A stretch of DNA of 64,000 bases from Desmodesmus armatus. Its lineage: Eukaryota; Chlorophyta; Chlorophyceae; Sphaeropleales; Scenedesmaceae. Where the stretch lies: NCBI GenBank assembly GCA_007449985.2, contig VIIQ02000272.1:28501-92500 (forward strand), written 5' to 3'. Positions 36,000-47,227 of the stretch are shown one piece after another. Position numbers and translations under genes: made by a program. Below the pieces are notes generated by a model. The model was not told the DNA's origin. It worked only from the letters and a program-made list of their open reading frames with translations, and ran no database searches. Each line of letters begins with the position of its first letter. The stretch's first letter is position 1.

Positions 36000-37944
36000 T
36001 CACTCAGCCAGTGTTGCAGCCGCCTGCTTTGCCACTTTGGGGTCAGTGTGGTTCAGGTGGCGTCGTAGTATTTGGCGCCACACGGGCTCGTCATCAGGGT
36101 TCTGCACAGCCACAACCGTTGTGACTAGCAACATGCCATGTAAGTTACTACTTGATGGCCCTGACAGGACCAGCCGCACTCAGGCACCCTGAGGGTGCCA
36201 TGCGTGCATTGCATGACGTGATGACAATCAACACAATCGGCGTCTAATGAACAACGTACACACGCATCAAGTCACGCATGTCACACGCGGGCCGCACGCT
36301 GCAGTAGCATTCGAACCCAGTGCACAATTGCTGTGTGGTGTTGTGCACTGTGGCGTTACGGTTCTAATGAGTCATGGCATCGCATGGCATTGACAAGCAC
36401 CCTTTGCTCATGGCCTGCACATGTTGGTGCCTCACCTTGCTTACGAAGTTGAAAATCTACATCGAACTTGCCGAAGGGGCCCTTGTACTGCAGCCGGGTC
36501 AGCTGCTGCAGCTCGGTCAGCTGCAACAACAGCCCCTCTGCTGCACCGTGGACAGCTAGCTCCAGCTCCCTCAGCCCCGTGAGGAAACAGACTGCCCACA
36601 CAGCATGAGCCCCTGAGGGGTCCTTATCCTCCATGTGCAGCGTGCGCAGCGTGCTCAGCCCGTGCAGTGGGGCTAGCAGTCCTGATGTGCTGCCATACAC
36701 ATTTCGCACATCCAAGACTCTAGTGCGGGGCAGCAGCTGACCAGGAGGCTGCCTTCAGGGGCATATGCTGCACTGCAGCAAGTTGACACCTGCCTCACAT
36801 GCGCGATGTTCAGGGATGTCAGTTGCTGGAGCTGCCTGTCGGAGGGGAAGATGTGCTGCCACACACCTGTTGGCAATACGCTGCCGCTGATGTTGAGGTG
36901 CTGCAGCTTGCTGCTGGCTGTCAAGGCAGAGTAGGTTGAAGCCGCTGCCGCAGCAGCCATGAGGGTACTGCGCTCCCCAGAGGTCTGCAAGCTGTCCGCC
37001 AGGTGCAGGTGGGTCAGCTGCTGCAGGGGCTCAAGCCGTGCCATCAAATGTGCCTCGCCTGCTGCACCGCCGGGGAAGCTGCATGCGTTGAGGTACAGGT
37101 GCTGGAGCAGGAACTTGCCAGCCAGGGCACCAGGCTCAACACTGTACCCCGAAAGGTCTAGGCGGGTAAGGTGGTGCATGCCAGACAACATGCTGGTGGT
37201 GATGCTGGGGCCATCAAAATTCACATCACTACCGCCAAGCCGAAGGTCCAACAGCCGGGTCAAGGCCTGCAGGGGCTGCAGGGTGGGGCTGGCCTTGTCA
37301 GGGCCCTTCAGCAAGATGCCGCCAAGCTTGAGGTGGGTGAGGGCTTGCAGCCGCTGCAACACACCAGTGGGGAAGCGCACCCAGTCACAAACACCATACA
37401 AGCCACTTATGCTGAAATGCTCCAGGCCAGCTGGTAGCAGCGACAGTGCTGCTGTCAGCCCCCCAACTGTTCCATCAACAATCACCGTGCAACCCTTCAG
37501 TTCCAGCCGCTTCAGGGCTGCTACCTGGGCAGCAGCCCCCAACAAACCCCGAAAGCCCTGGCCTGGTTGAAGCTGCAGGCGTATGCCTCCAAGCTCAAGA
37601 CTGTGCAGCTGCAGGGCCAGTGGCAGCTGGCGGAGGCTGATGTTGGCTGCCTGCATGGTAGCTGCTTGGGTGCTGCTTGCCTCCAGTTGTAGGGTGTTGA
37701 TGTGGTGTCCGTGGCTGGCCAGGTACTGCAGAAAGCTGGCGTTCTGCTGTTGGTGCATAAACCAGTTCAGGCTGCCACTGATGCTGCTCAGTGCCACCAC
37801 AGCTGCCTGGTGCAGCCTGGGGTGGGCCCTGGCTGCATCAAACAAGCTCTGCAGGTCGTTGGCTGCACAGCACTGTAGCACAGCCAGCAGGCACGGGTCC
37901 GGCAGCGCCAGCAGCGCGGACGGCACTGCTTGGCCGTTTGCCAT
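36000..37944 (-). pseudogene. F-box-like/LRR paralogue 4, frameshifted
   Basis: Starts at 37944 with MANGQ after CCACAGG, as in the other copies. LRR coding continues to about 36718. There the paralogues read TCT-TTG-xxx, but this copy has TCTTGGAT, one T short. The LRR sequence resumes in the next frame (SGLLAPLHGLSTLRTLHM onward) to about 36440. The tail exon is intact at 36101-36000 (DDEPVWRQILRRHL, VAKQAAATLAE, TGA). The available donors (36445 or 36436) are phase 1 while the tail acceptor needs phase 0, a second inconsistency. This is either a decaying gene or one with a sequence error; expression is untested. Confidence 0.65.
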
Positions 37945-39683
37945 CCTGTGGAGCAGCAGCACGACACGTGAAGCTTCAGTAAGGGTTCTTATCTTTGACC
38001 AGTGAAAAATTTGGGATTTCCACACCCTCCTAGGCAGTATCGACACGTAGCAACAAGCAGCAACCGTGCTGGGCAGTGAGCTGAGGGGGGTCTGTGGACG
38101 TTGCTGCGTTACCTTGGATGCTGATCACGCGATATGGTAAGAATCTATACACGACAGAAAGTGATTCTACGCGATACAAGGACGCTCCAGGCTCGTTACG
38201 ATGACCGTGCCGAGAGTGATCTGGTTTGTGATCAGGCCGCTGCTGCGCGACAGACAGGATTCCAGCTGACGGGGGTGCTCATGACAAAATATTGAATGCA
38301 GCGATTTCATAGCGAAATTGGTGCTCCGTGAATCACATATGGGACATTCATGTTATCTGAATGCTACACTTGGGCCTGTCAGTATCTTGACAACACCAAC
38401 TGCACCTGCAAATGTGTCAGCTTGCTGCATCCTGCCTCATGGTTGCTACAACAGCTGGACCTACACCCTTACTGCCAGCACCCAGGCTGGGCCAAAGCAC
38501 CACAAGCCAGGGCGCAGCAAGGGCTAGAAAGGCCAGAGCACAACTAGAATCACATGTTCTGCAGGGCGCAGCAAAGACACACAAAACAGCAGGATCACAG
38601 ATTGGCAAAGGTTGCTCTCTGGAATTCACGCAGCACTGGGCCAGAGCCTTGTCAACAACCAGAACGTGTTACATGGTGACAATTTGTCCAACACACCGCT
38701 CTGCCCCCACCTTCGCCCTTACACAGCTGCTCACTGGCACCTGCTGGCTCTGTCCAACTTGCAATGCAGCAGGGGCTGCTGCATTGCCGTTGCAAACCAA
38801 CCCCACAGTTGGCAGATAGACCTGAACCTAGCCCAGGCCACCCAGGCTGTTGCTCCCACCTTAGGCTGCCGCCGCCGCTACTGTGTGGCATGTGCACATT
38901 GCTGCAGCAGCGACGGCGCCTGCGCTCAGCTGCTGTTGCGATACTGCTGTCCACGCCATGCAGCACGCCTTCCACTTATCCCTGCTGCTGCCACCTGCAA
39001 GGGGGCGAAGCTTGCTGCTGGCACTGCTGGTAACCTGAACTGCTGCTAATCTATACTGTGCCTGCCTTCAGGTGAGTGACCAAGCACCACCAGCAGGCTC
39101 TGGAGGGTGGCAGAGCGGCTGGTAGTATGATACAGCACACACCTACATCACGCACGACAGCACGGCGCAAGACAGCAGACGAGCAGAGCAAACAACACGT
39201 GTAGTGGATTTCACGTCAACTGTATCACCACCAGTCAACGTTGCAGCACACCACGCCAAGGCAAGCAATTGAAATTGCCCTGGTAAAGCTGTGCACACCA
39301 CACGGGAGCGAGAGGGATCAGGGGGTGAGTATCCTCAGCGCACACACCTATGCCCATGCCGACAACCTTATAAGGAGCCTAAAACCCCAACCACAACTAA
39401 CCCCACAGCAAAGCTTCTCTCCTTGGGGCTACAACACCATAGGACCTTCCCTGTTAGGGGTATGTCAGGCGGGGCAGCATATCAGGATCACGTTTCAGCT
39501 ATACTCGTGCACTGATGTTTATGCCGTCGCTGCCAACAGGTTGTGCAGCCTTGAACCTGCTGACCAGCAGCAGGAAAGGACGCATACATCTAGCATATGC
39601 TCATGGTGGCCTCCGCCCATCAAAACATGATGAATGGTCTCCACTTACTGTCATTCTGCCAGTGCTGCGGTCGCCTGCTGTGC
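37945..39683. other. spacer between LRR paralogues 4 and 5
   Basis: 1.7 kb holding the presumed promoter of paralogue 4 and the 3' UTR of paralogue 5. No other gene recognised. Confidence 0.4.
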
Positions 39684-41617
39684 TTATTCAGGTTCAAGGC
39701 GGTCATGGCAGCGCCGAAGTAGCTGCCGCCACACGGGCTCAGCATCAGGGTTCTGCACAGCATCGGCAGCAGCAGCGGCAGCAGCGGCAGACCAGCAAGG
39801 GTACACAGTCACGTCAGGGTACACAGTCACGTGCAGGGATATTCCAACTTGAAGTTACAAATGATGCCAAGGTGTAACGGATGCAACACAGCCAGCAATG
39901 AATGACAAGGTGTGACAGATGCAACACAGCCGACGTCACAGATGATGTCCTACAAAGCCAAGCGTAGCAACCCCAAATCACAGATTGGATTCACAACCTT
40001 GTCAACCACTGCTTCTAGCTTAGCGTTGGGCAACATGAACAAAGTCAGCACCCATGCACTGCAAGCACGGACACCAAGGCACATTGACACATGTCCGCAC
40101 AACAGCCACCAAACTAGGTCGTGTCAGCTCACCCTTTTGACCAAGTGCCACTTGAAGCTGAACGTGCGATAGTAGTCATGGTGACGTTCACTGACCGAAC
40201 CATCGAACGTGAGTGCCGTCAGCTGCTTCAGCTGTGTCAGCTGCAGCAGCCCCTGCATAGTGCCGCCGTAGCACTGCATTGCTAGCTCCCTCAGCCCTGT
40301 CAACTGGCACACAGCCCCCAGACCCTCAGCTTCCATGCCAATCTGGATATTGACAAGGAGTGTGTGCAGCCCTGTCAAACCCTGCAGCGGCGCCAGATGT
40401 GTGGCTCTGCTCTGCAACCCCTGCATGTTGAGAGACTGCAGGCCAGGGCAGCAGCTGACAAGGCGGCTGCCCTCAAGAGCTCCCTGATCTGGAAACCCTG
40501 CTGCTATCTGGCCTGAAAGAGAGACGTCCAGCACTTGTAGGTGCGGCAGCTGCCTGCCCGCTGGGAACATGTGCTGCCACACTGCTTCTGGCAGGGCGCA
40601 CCGGCTCAGGTTGAGGTGCTGCAGCTTGCTGCTTGCTGTCAAGTCTGCGTAGGTTGCTGCAGGAAGGTTCCCCTGATGCCCAAGCACCTGCAAGCTGCCT
40701 GACAGATCAAGGTGTGTCAGCTGCTGCAAGGGCTGCACGTAGGCCAGCAGCTGCGCCGCAACACCTGCGTTGCGCACTGAACAGCTGTGCAGCTTCAGGT
40801 GTTGAAGCTGGGTTCTGCCAGCCAGGGCATCTGGCTCAACCCTGGACTTTGACACCTCCAGCCGGGTGAGGTGGTGTGTGCTTGACAAAAGGTTGGAGGT
40901 GACACTCAGTGCCAAATCACCTGCCATCAACCTGTCTAGCCGCAGGTCCACCAGCCGAGTCAGGGCCTGCAGGGGCTGCTGGGCAGGGCTAGTGTCGGAA
41001 AAGCCCTGCACCGGCATATCAGCAAGCTCAAGGTATGTGAGATGCTGCAGCCGCTGCAGCACGACAGCTGGGAACTGCATCACTGCCTTGTACGCCCCGC
41101 GTGAGGCGTACAAGGCAGTGATGCTGAGGTGCTCCAGCCCAGCAGGCAGCTGCAACAGCGCAGCTTTCACCACAGCATCACTACCATCAAGCAGTGTGCA
41201 GAAGGTGAGGCGCAGCTGCTTGAGGGCCGCTGACGCAACAACAGCCCCCAGCACGCCCTGGAACCCAACGGCTGGGTGCAGCTGCAGGTGCATGCTGGCG
41301 AGCTGCAAGCTGCTGAGCCGCAGGCTGGGTGGCAGCTGACGCAGGATGACTTCGCCATCACCCTTCAGGTCGATACTGTCGATACACTGCCCGTGGTGCT
41401 CAAGGTACTGCAGCACACTGTCTGCCTGCTGCTGGCTGGTGACAGCTGCCTTTATGCTAGGCAGCGCCGCAGCAGCTGCCTGGTGGAGCTTGCTGTGAGA
41501 CCTGGCGGCAGTGAACAGGCTGCGGGGGTCATCAGCTGCACAGCACTGCAGCACTGCCAGCAGGCAGGGATTTGGCAGCGCAAGCAGCAGGGATGGTGAT
41601 GATGCTTGCCTGCCCAT
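39684..41617 (-). CDS. F-box-like/LRR paralogue 5
   Basis: Exon 1 is 41617-40133 (495 codons from MGRQASSPS, donor AGG|GTGAGC) and exon 2 is 39752-39684 (22 codons plus TAA), phase 0, about 517 aa. F-box-like LLLALPNPCLLAVLQCC, then LRRs including the family block SKLQHLNLSRCALPEAVWQH. The tail exon begins PDAEPVWRQLLRRC but reaches an in-frame TAA about 11 codons before the family's usual stop. The remaining tail (AQQATAALAE then TGA) is still readable just beyond, so the shortened end is probably recent. It carries a perfect coding hairpin (41078-41123) absent from paralogues. Alternative upstream Met at 41662 is not conserved. Confidence 0.75.
41078..41123. repeat. perfect 19-bp hairpin inside LRR paralogue 5 coding sequence
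   Basis: 41078-41096 is the exact complement of 41105-41123 (GGCGTACAAGGCAGTGATG), loop 8 nt. In the protein it covers SITALYASRGAYKAVM, where paralogues read different residues without internal complementarity. Confidence 0.85.
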
Positions 41618-42525
41618 CCTCTTCAAGCGAAGAGAAACGCAAGCAGCCGCATCAGACCTCAAGATGCACAGTTCAAGTTTGTCTCAACGTAGCAGCTGCT
41701 ACTGTGTGGGGACTGCCATCACAGAGGGCCTGGCAAGGAAAGCAGGTGGAGCAGCGCTGATCAGCTCATGAGCAGCTGGCAGGTGGACAGGCTCACCTGA
41801 AAGCCTTTCTGTTGATATCTGATGTTATGGCAGTAGCCTGCTGTTCGAAACACGCAATGTGTGAAATTGGAAGTGATGATCGACTGCTCAGATCAACTCT
41901 TGAGGTCGGATATGATTGATACAGGGATATTCGGAAGGGGGCACATACATGTTCAACCTTCATGAGACATGTAACGAAATAATTGTCGGTCCAGAAGATG
42001 CTGACAGCCTTGTCAGATGACAAAGTAGTTTCAAACCAATTTGAACGTAGGAGACCTTCGTAGGAGCAGCTGGGTCAGAGCTTCTGCGCTGCAAAGCAGG
42101 CAAAACAGCTTCATCGCCTGTTCAAGACCCCAACGTGGCACACCAGCCATTCCAGACGATGGGTCGCGAGCTGTCATACCCAGTCACTGAGTGTCACTGG
42201 CTGCCCCCCAACAGGGACGTCAAGTTGGTTTTTTTTGGTTTTACCAAGTTGATTTTGAGGCATGTAAGCCTCTGTAGACAAACCCAATGCACAGTGCACA
42301 CACAAGTGTATAGCAAACACGTTCGAAGTGAAGCAAATCAGTACCGTACGTTCGTGACGAACTGCTGTGCTGGCAGCACAACCACCACCACAACCACCAC
42401 TGCCATATGCAATCAAAGATCCCAGCACGTGTGTTACAACCAGCCAGCACACCACCACATACCGCCCCGTCGGCGGTACGTCTATCCTGCACTGCATTGA
42501 AATGTTTGCAAATCCTTTGCTGTGA
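41618..42525. other. spacer between LRR paralogue 5 and the glycerol dehydrogenase gene
   Basis: About 900 bp, no gene recognised. At 42221-42251 a 17-nt T-rich insert (42228-42244) sits between two copies of CAAGTTG and shares TTTTTTGGTTTTACC with the insertion at 13911. Confidence 0.5.
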
Positions 42526-45500
42526 TCACTCCCCCTGCAAGCAGGCTGCCCCCATTTTGTCTGCCTGCACTACCGCCTCCCGCACCAACTCTGGTGTCAG
42601 TTGTGGGCCCAGGTTCCAGCTGATGGAGCCCTCCTCTAGGGTTTTGCTGACCAGCAGCTCCAGCTTGGGTTCAGTGAGTGTGACATGAAGCTGCGAAAGA
42701 GTGACCGGCAGGCCCACGCGCTTGTTGAACTCGGCCACGCGTCGTGCCTCTGCTGCGTTTCCCTCGCACAGCAGCTGCACCATGGTGCCAAAAGCAACCT
42801 GTAGGACAAGACAGTTAGCGGAGGGGGGGGGGGGGGACAGCAGAGGTGCTGAAGTGGCCCCATGGCATCTGAGCAGGACGGCAGGATGGTAGCGATGACA
42901 GAGCAAGGTGCACAACAGTAAGCGCGGCAGCCCAGGACCCACAACTGACTGCCAGAAAGTGATTGTAGCTGGCAGCTGCCCTGAGAAGCCCCCTCTGCTG
43001 TGTTGCCTTCACACAACAGCTGCACCATGGTGCCGAAAGCAACCTGCAGGACAAACAGCTAGTAGTTGTGGTGGGGCGAAGTTTGGGGGGGGGGGGGTGG
43101 GACAGCACCGGTGCTGAAGTGGCCCCATGGGATGTGAGCAGGACGGCAGGATGGAAGCAAAGACTGCAACTTAGTGAATGTAGCTGGCAGCCGCCCTGAG
43201 AAGCCCCCTTTGCTGTGTTGCCCTCACACAGCAGCTGCACCACGGTGCCAAAAGCAGCCTGCTGGACAGACACTCAGCGCGGATGAGACAAAGGCGGCGC
43301 TGAGCGGGCCCCAGGAGGACCGGCGAGATCGAACAAAGACAAAGCAATTGCTTGCAAGGTGCACAACAATAAGAGCTACATCTTAGTGCTGAATGCTGAG
43401 GAGACTATTAGCTGCCAAGAAAAGCTTGAAAAAAAGAGAAGCCACCTGTGTTCTGAGGTACCATAGGACTGTCCTGCAGGAACCCTTGAACCTCACCAGC
43501 AAGCATGCCCCAGCACAAAACCCTGGTGCTGACAACCACCCAGCCTACAGTACAGCCACCCACCTTCTGCCCATGCATGCAGTGGTGCGTCTCTGGCAGG
43601 GCTGTAAGGGCGTTGTGGAAGCCGTGTGCGACCGCCAGGCCCCCACACTCCACTCCTAGACCGCTGAGCAGGGTGTTGGCCTCCACCACTGCCTGCAGGG
43701 CTTCTGTGACACGCCCTGCCGCACAGTCATCCTTGGCTTGAGGGCCCTGTTTGGGGGGGGGGGGGGGGGCAGATAGCAGGCAGACAGCGGGTGGGACATG
43801 CAGGGGGTAAAGGCAGACATTGCAAGAGGGAGCAGGAGGGAGAGAGCATATGGTCAGCTGTGGACGACACGAGCCAGGCAGTTGAGTAGGAGTGCCTCTA
43901 AAGCGGCAGTGATTGCCACTGTTGCACCCCTAGGCCGTTCAGCAGTGTGTTGGCTTCCACTACCGCCTGCAGGGCTTCTGTGACACGCCCTGCCGCACAG
44001 TCCTCCTTGGCTTGAGGGCCCTGGACAGGACGACAGCAGGGAGAAGAGAAGGGGGATGGGCAGGCAGGGGTGGTGGTTAGGCACAGCACAAAGGCAACAG
44101 ACGAGGACGCACAAGGAGGAGTACAGGCGGTCAGCTGCAGATATTATGAGTGGCACATGTTCAGGGTGTTTGGATGCAAGCAGTTTCACTGCTGTCAAGC
44201 TCCTGCAGTACCCTGAGCCCGGTGTAACAGATGAGTTGGGATAGAGGTGTGAAAGCTTGTGAGGAGAGGAACACACCCTGAAAAGGTGCATAGATTTCTT
44301 GAATTCGAGGTCCTCATAGGACTCCGCAGTGCGTGTGTTGCCATAAAGACACTGCAGTCGGCTCATTGCAACTGCAATCACTTACAAGGCAGTTGCTGGT
44401 GCCATGAACCATCCTCTATGGCTCCCCGGGGGCTCCCCGGGAGCAACAGTGTTGCAGAATTGGCTAAGGGTCTGCTGTTTTGACTCACCAGTTCATAGAG
44501 TGTTCTACAGCAGGCCTCTCCTATGGCTGAGGCAATGAGGGGTGGCCTGTAGGTGAGGGGGTGCATCCACGTGTAAGCTTTGGGGTTGGCGGCACACGCC
44601 TTGGCCTCATAGTGAGTTGCCATGGCGTCACCCATACCTGCAGGATTGGTTGTTGGTGACAGAACACAGTGTTGCACAGGGCAGCACATAATTTGGTTGC
44701 CTAGTCGGTAGGTGAGGGGGTGCATCCATATGTAAGCTTTGGGGTTGGCAGCACACGCCTTAGCCTCATGATGAGTCGCCATGGCGTCACCCATGCCTGC
44801 AGAAGTCAAGCATTCAAGTATGTCCATGGAGTTTGTCAAACACTTTGATGAACTTGTGCCAAGACATACCCTCCCCTGCCCAGGTTCTCTACATACATGA
44901 GTGACACTCCTTGCACCTATGCACCCTATGCACTGCACGCCGTCAGTGGCAGCACTACCCTCCCATCCCCAACACCCCCCCCCCCTCCACGCATTGGCCT
45001 CATAGTGGGTTGCCATGGCATCACCCATGCCGGCAGATTCAAAGTGAAGGAATTACGTGCCAAGGACACACCCCTTACTGTGTGGCTGTGTGGTGTCCAT
45101 TGAATTGTGTCTAGTCAGGTTGAAAACAATGCTGAGCGTGGACTCCAAATTGGCTAAATTCTTGACCAGCTGTGGTATGATCATGCTTTCAGGCAAGCTG
45201 GCCAGAAAACATCCCCCCCCCCCCCCCGCGTACGTTCCTGTGCCGCTCTCACCTGCCACCAACAACTCCACTGGTGCGTCCACCACCACCTGGGGGTCCA
45301 TGATCACCAGATAGAGGGGCCCAGTAGTGAACACGGGGTGGGAGGGCGGGGCTACTTATGAACACGACTGAGGCCATCGCACCTGCCCAAACCCCCCCCC
45401 CCCCCCCTTCTCCCTCACGCCGCTCTCTCACAAGCAGACCACAGTCGAACAGCCCCCCCCCCCCCCCCCCGGGGTGTGTGCCTCTCACCTGCCACCAGGA

Positions 45501-46938
45501 ATTCCACTGGTGCATCCACCACCACTTGGGGGTCCATGATCACAAGGTCGGGGAGCGGGGCAGGAACGAACACGACTCATACCTGAGGGGGGTGGCGGGG
45601 GGGGGGGGGGGGGGGTGCAGCAGGGTGCAGCAAGTGTGTGGATGAAAGGAAAGGCGAGTGTGTGAATGAGGGGACACCACCTGGGGGTCCATGTTCACAA
45701 GGTCGGGGGAGCGGGGCAGAAACGAACACAACTCATACCTGAGGGGGGTGGCGGTTGGGTGGAAGGGGAGGGGGGGTGCAGCAGGGTGTGGGTGAGAGGG
45801 CAGAAGCACGCAGGACATACACCGAACAGCGGTAGAAGGAGCCAACACCTGCTGCGCAACAGATGTGTGCAGCTCTGTATCAGCTTGTATCTGCATGGGA
45901 TCTGCTGGTTCAGTTTGTACATGCATGAGCTGGTCAGTATCGAGCACATGCGTCTACCTGGGGCTGTGGTAGCGTTGCGGACCACTGGTCTGCTTTGAAT
46001 GCAGAGCCAAACATGCCTATTTCCAAGGCGTGGTGCCCCCAACACCGCTCAAAGCTCCCTGCTGCCCCCCCCCCCCCCCCCCCCCCCATGCCCTTGCTGC
46101 CCCAGTCACTCACTCTCCCTCATCATTGTAGACGATGGACACTGCCAGGCAGGGTGCGTCTGTTGAGGCCAGTGAGGGCAGCAGCACCATGGGCAGCACC
46201 AGCTGGGCGGCAACCATCTTGGCAACGTCCAACAGCTTGCCACCTACAAGGTGGGGGTGGGGGCGGGTGGGTGGGTGGGGTGAGGGGGGTGGAGGGGAGG
46301 GGAGGCATGGCAGCTTACCCAACCAGCATTGCCAGTGCAAAAACACCTGAACGACAGAAGTCCCACCCCCTAATCTTCCTCACACACATCTCCTCCCACT
46401 GGGAGGAGTGGCACTCTCACACCTCCCACCTACCCAACTACCCACAATGCTTGCTTTCACCTCCACCCTGCACCCCCCCTCCCCAAAAAAAGGCCCCCTC
46501 AGGCTCTGCGCACCTCCAAACCCGATGACGTAATCCACTCCCTTGTCACTCAGCTGTGCCAGCAGCTTGGCACAGTTGCTGCGGCTGCACTCCCCACTGA
46601 ACTCAACAACAACTGCGATGGCAGCAGCAGCAGTAGAACAGCACAGCAGCAGATGCGGCAGCTGAGTACTGCAAGAACTGTATCATCTGCTGCGAGCGGC
46701 AGTGCATGCACATGCACATGCACATGCCTGGTGGTGACTCCCCCCCCTCGATGCAAGCATGCAACACTGACAACCTTGAGTCATATGCAACCAAGCACAG
46801 CCCGGTGACGCCTGCAGGCCTTTGTGGTAAGCCATGCACATGCCAGCCTGGTGGTGCATCCCCCCCCCCCCCCCCCCCCCCCGCGCCCCTCGGAATACCA
46901 CCTCATACCCTGTCATCTGTGTCTACCTCTGTAGGGTG

Positions 46939-46979
<41 letters not shown>

Positions 46980-47156
46980 CCGCCTCTCATGTAAAAGGAA
47001 TCCACCTACGATCATTCATCCTCCGTCACCTGCCTCCAGGCCGCCGTGTTGCGACCCCCTCCCCCCCCCCCCCCACCCACCCACCCACCCCACATTCACC
47101 CACACCTGGGTCAGTGATTGACTTGCTCAGCTGCTGGTAGTACTGCTCTCGAGGGG

Positions 47157-47227
<71 letters not shown>

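Noticed and set aside
36000..36110. Independent small gene coding DDEPVWRQ...
   Set aside because: It is the conserved tail exon of the LRR family, present in all five paralogues behind an acceptor.
45489..45582. Using the full-length middle copy as gldA exon 4
   Set aside because: It is 94 nt, which shifts the frame and hits a stop; the 58+37 nt combination fits. Kept open if reads show a missing C.
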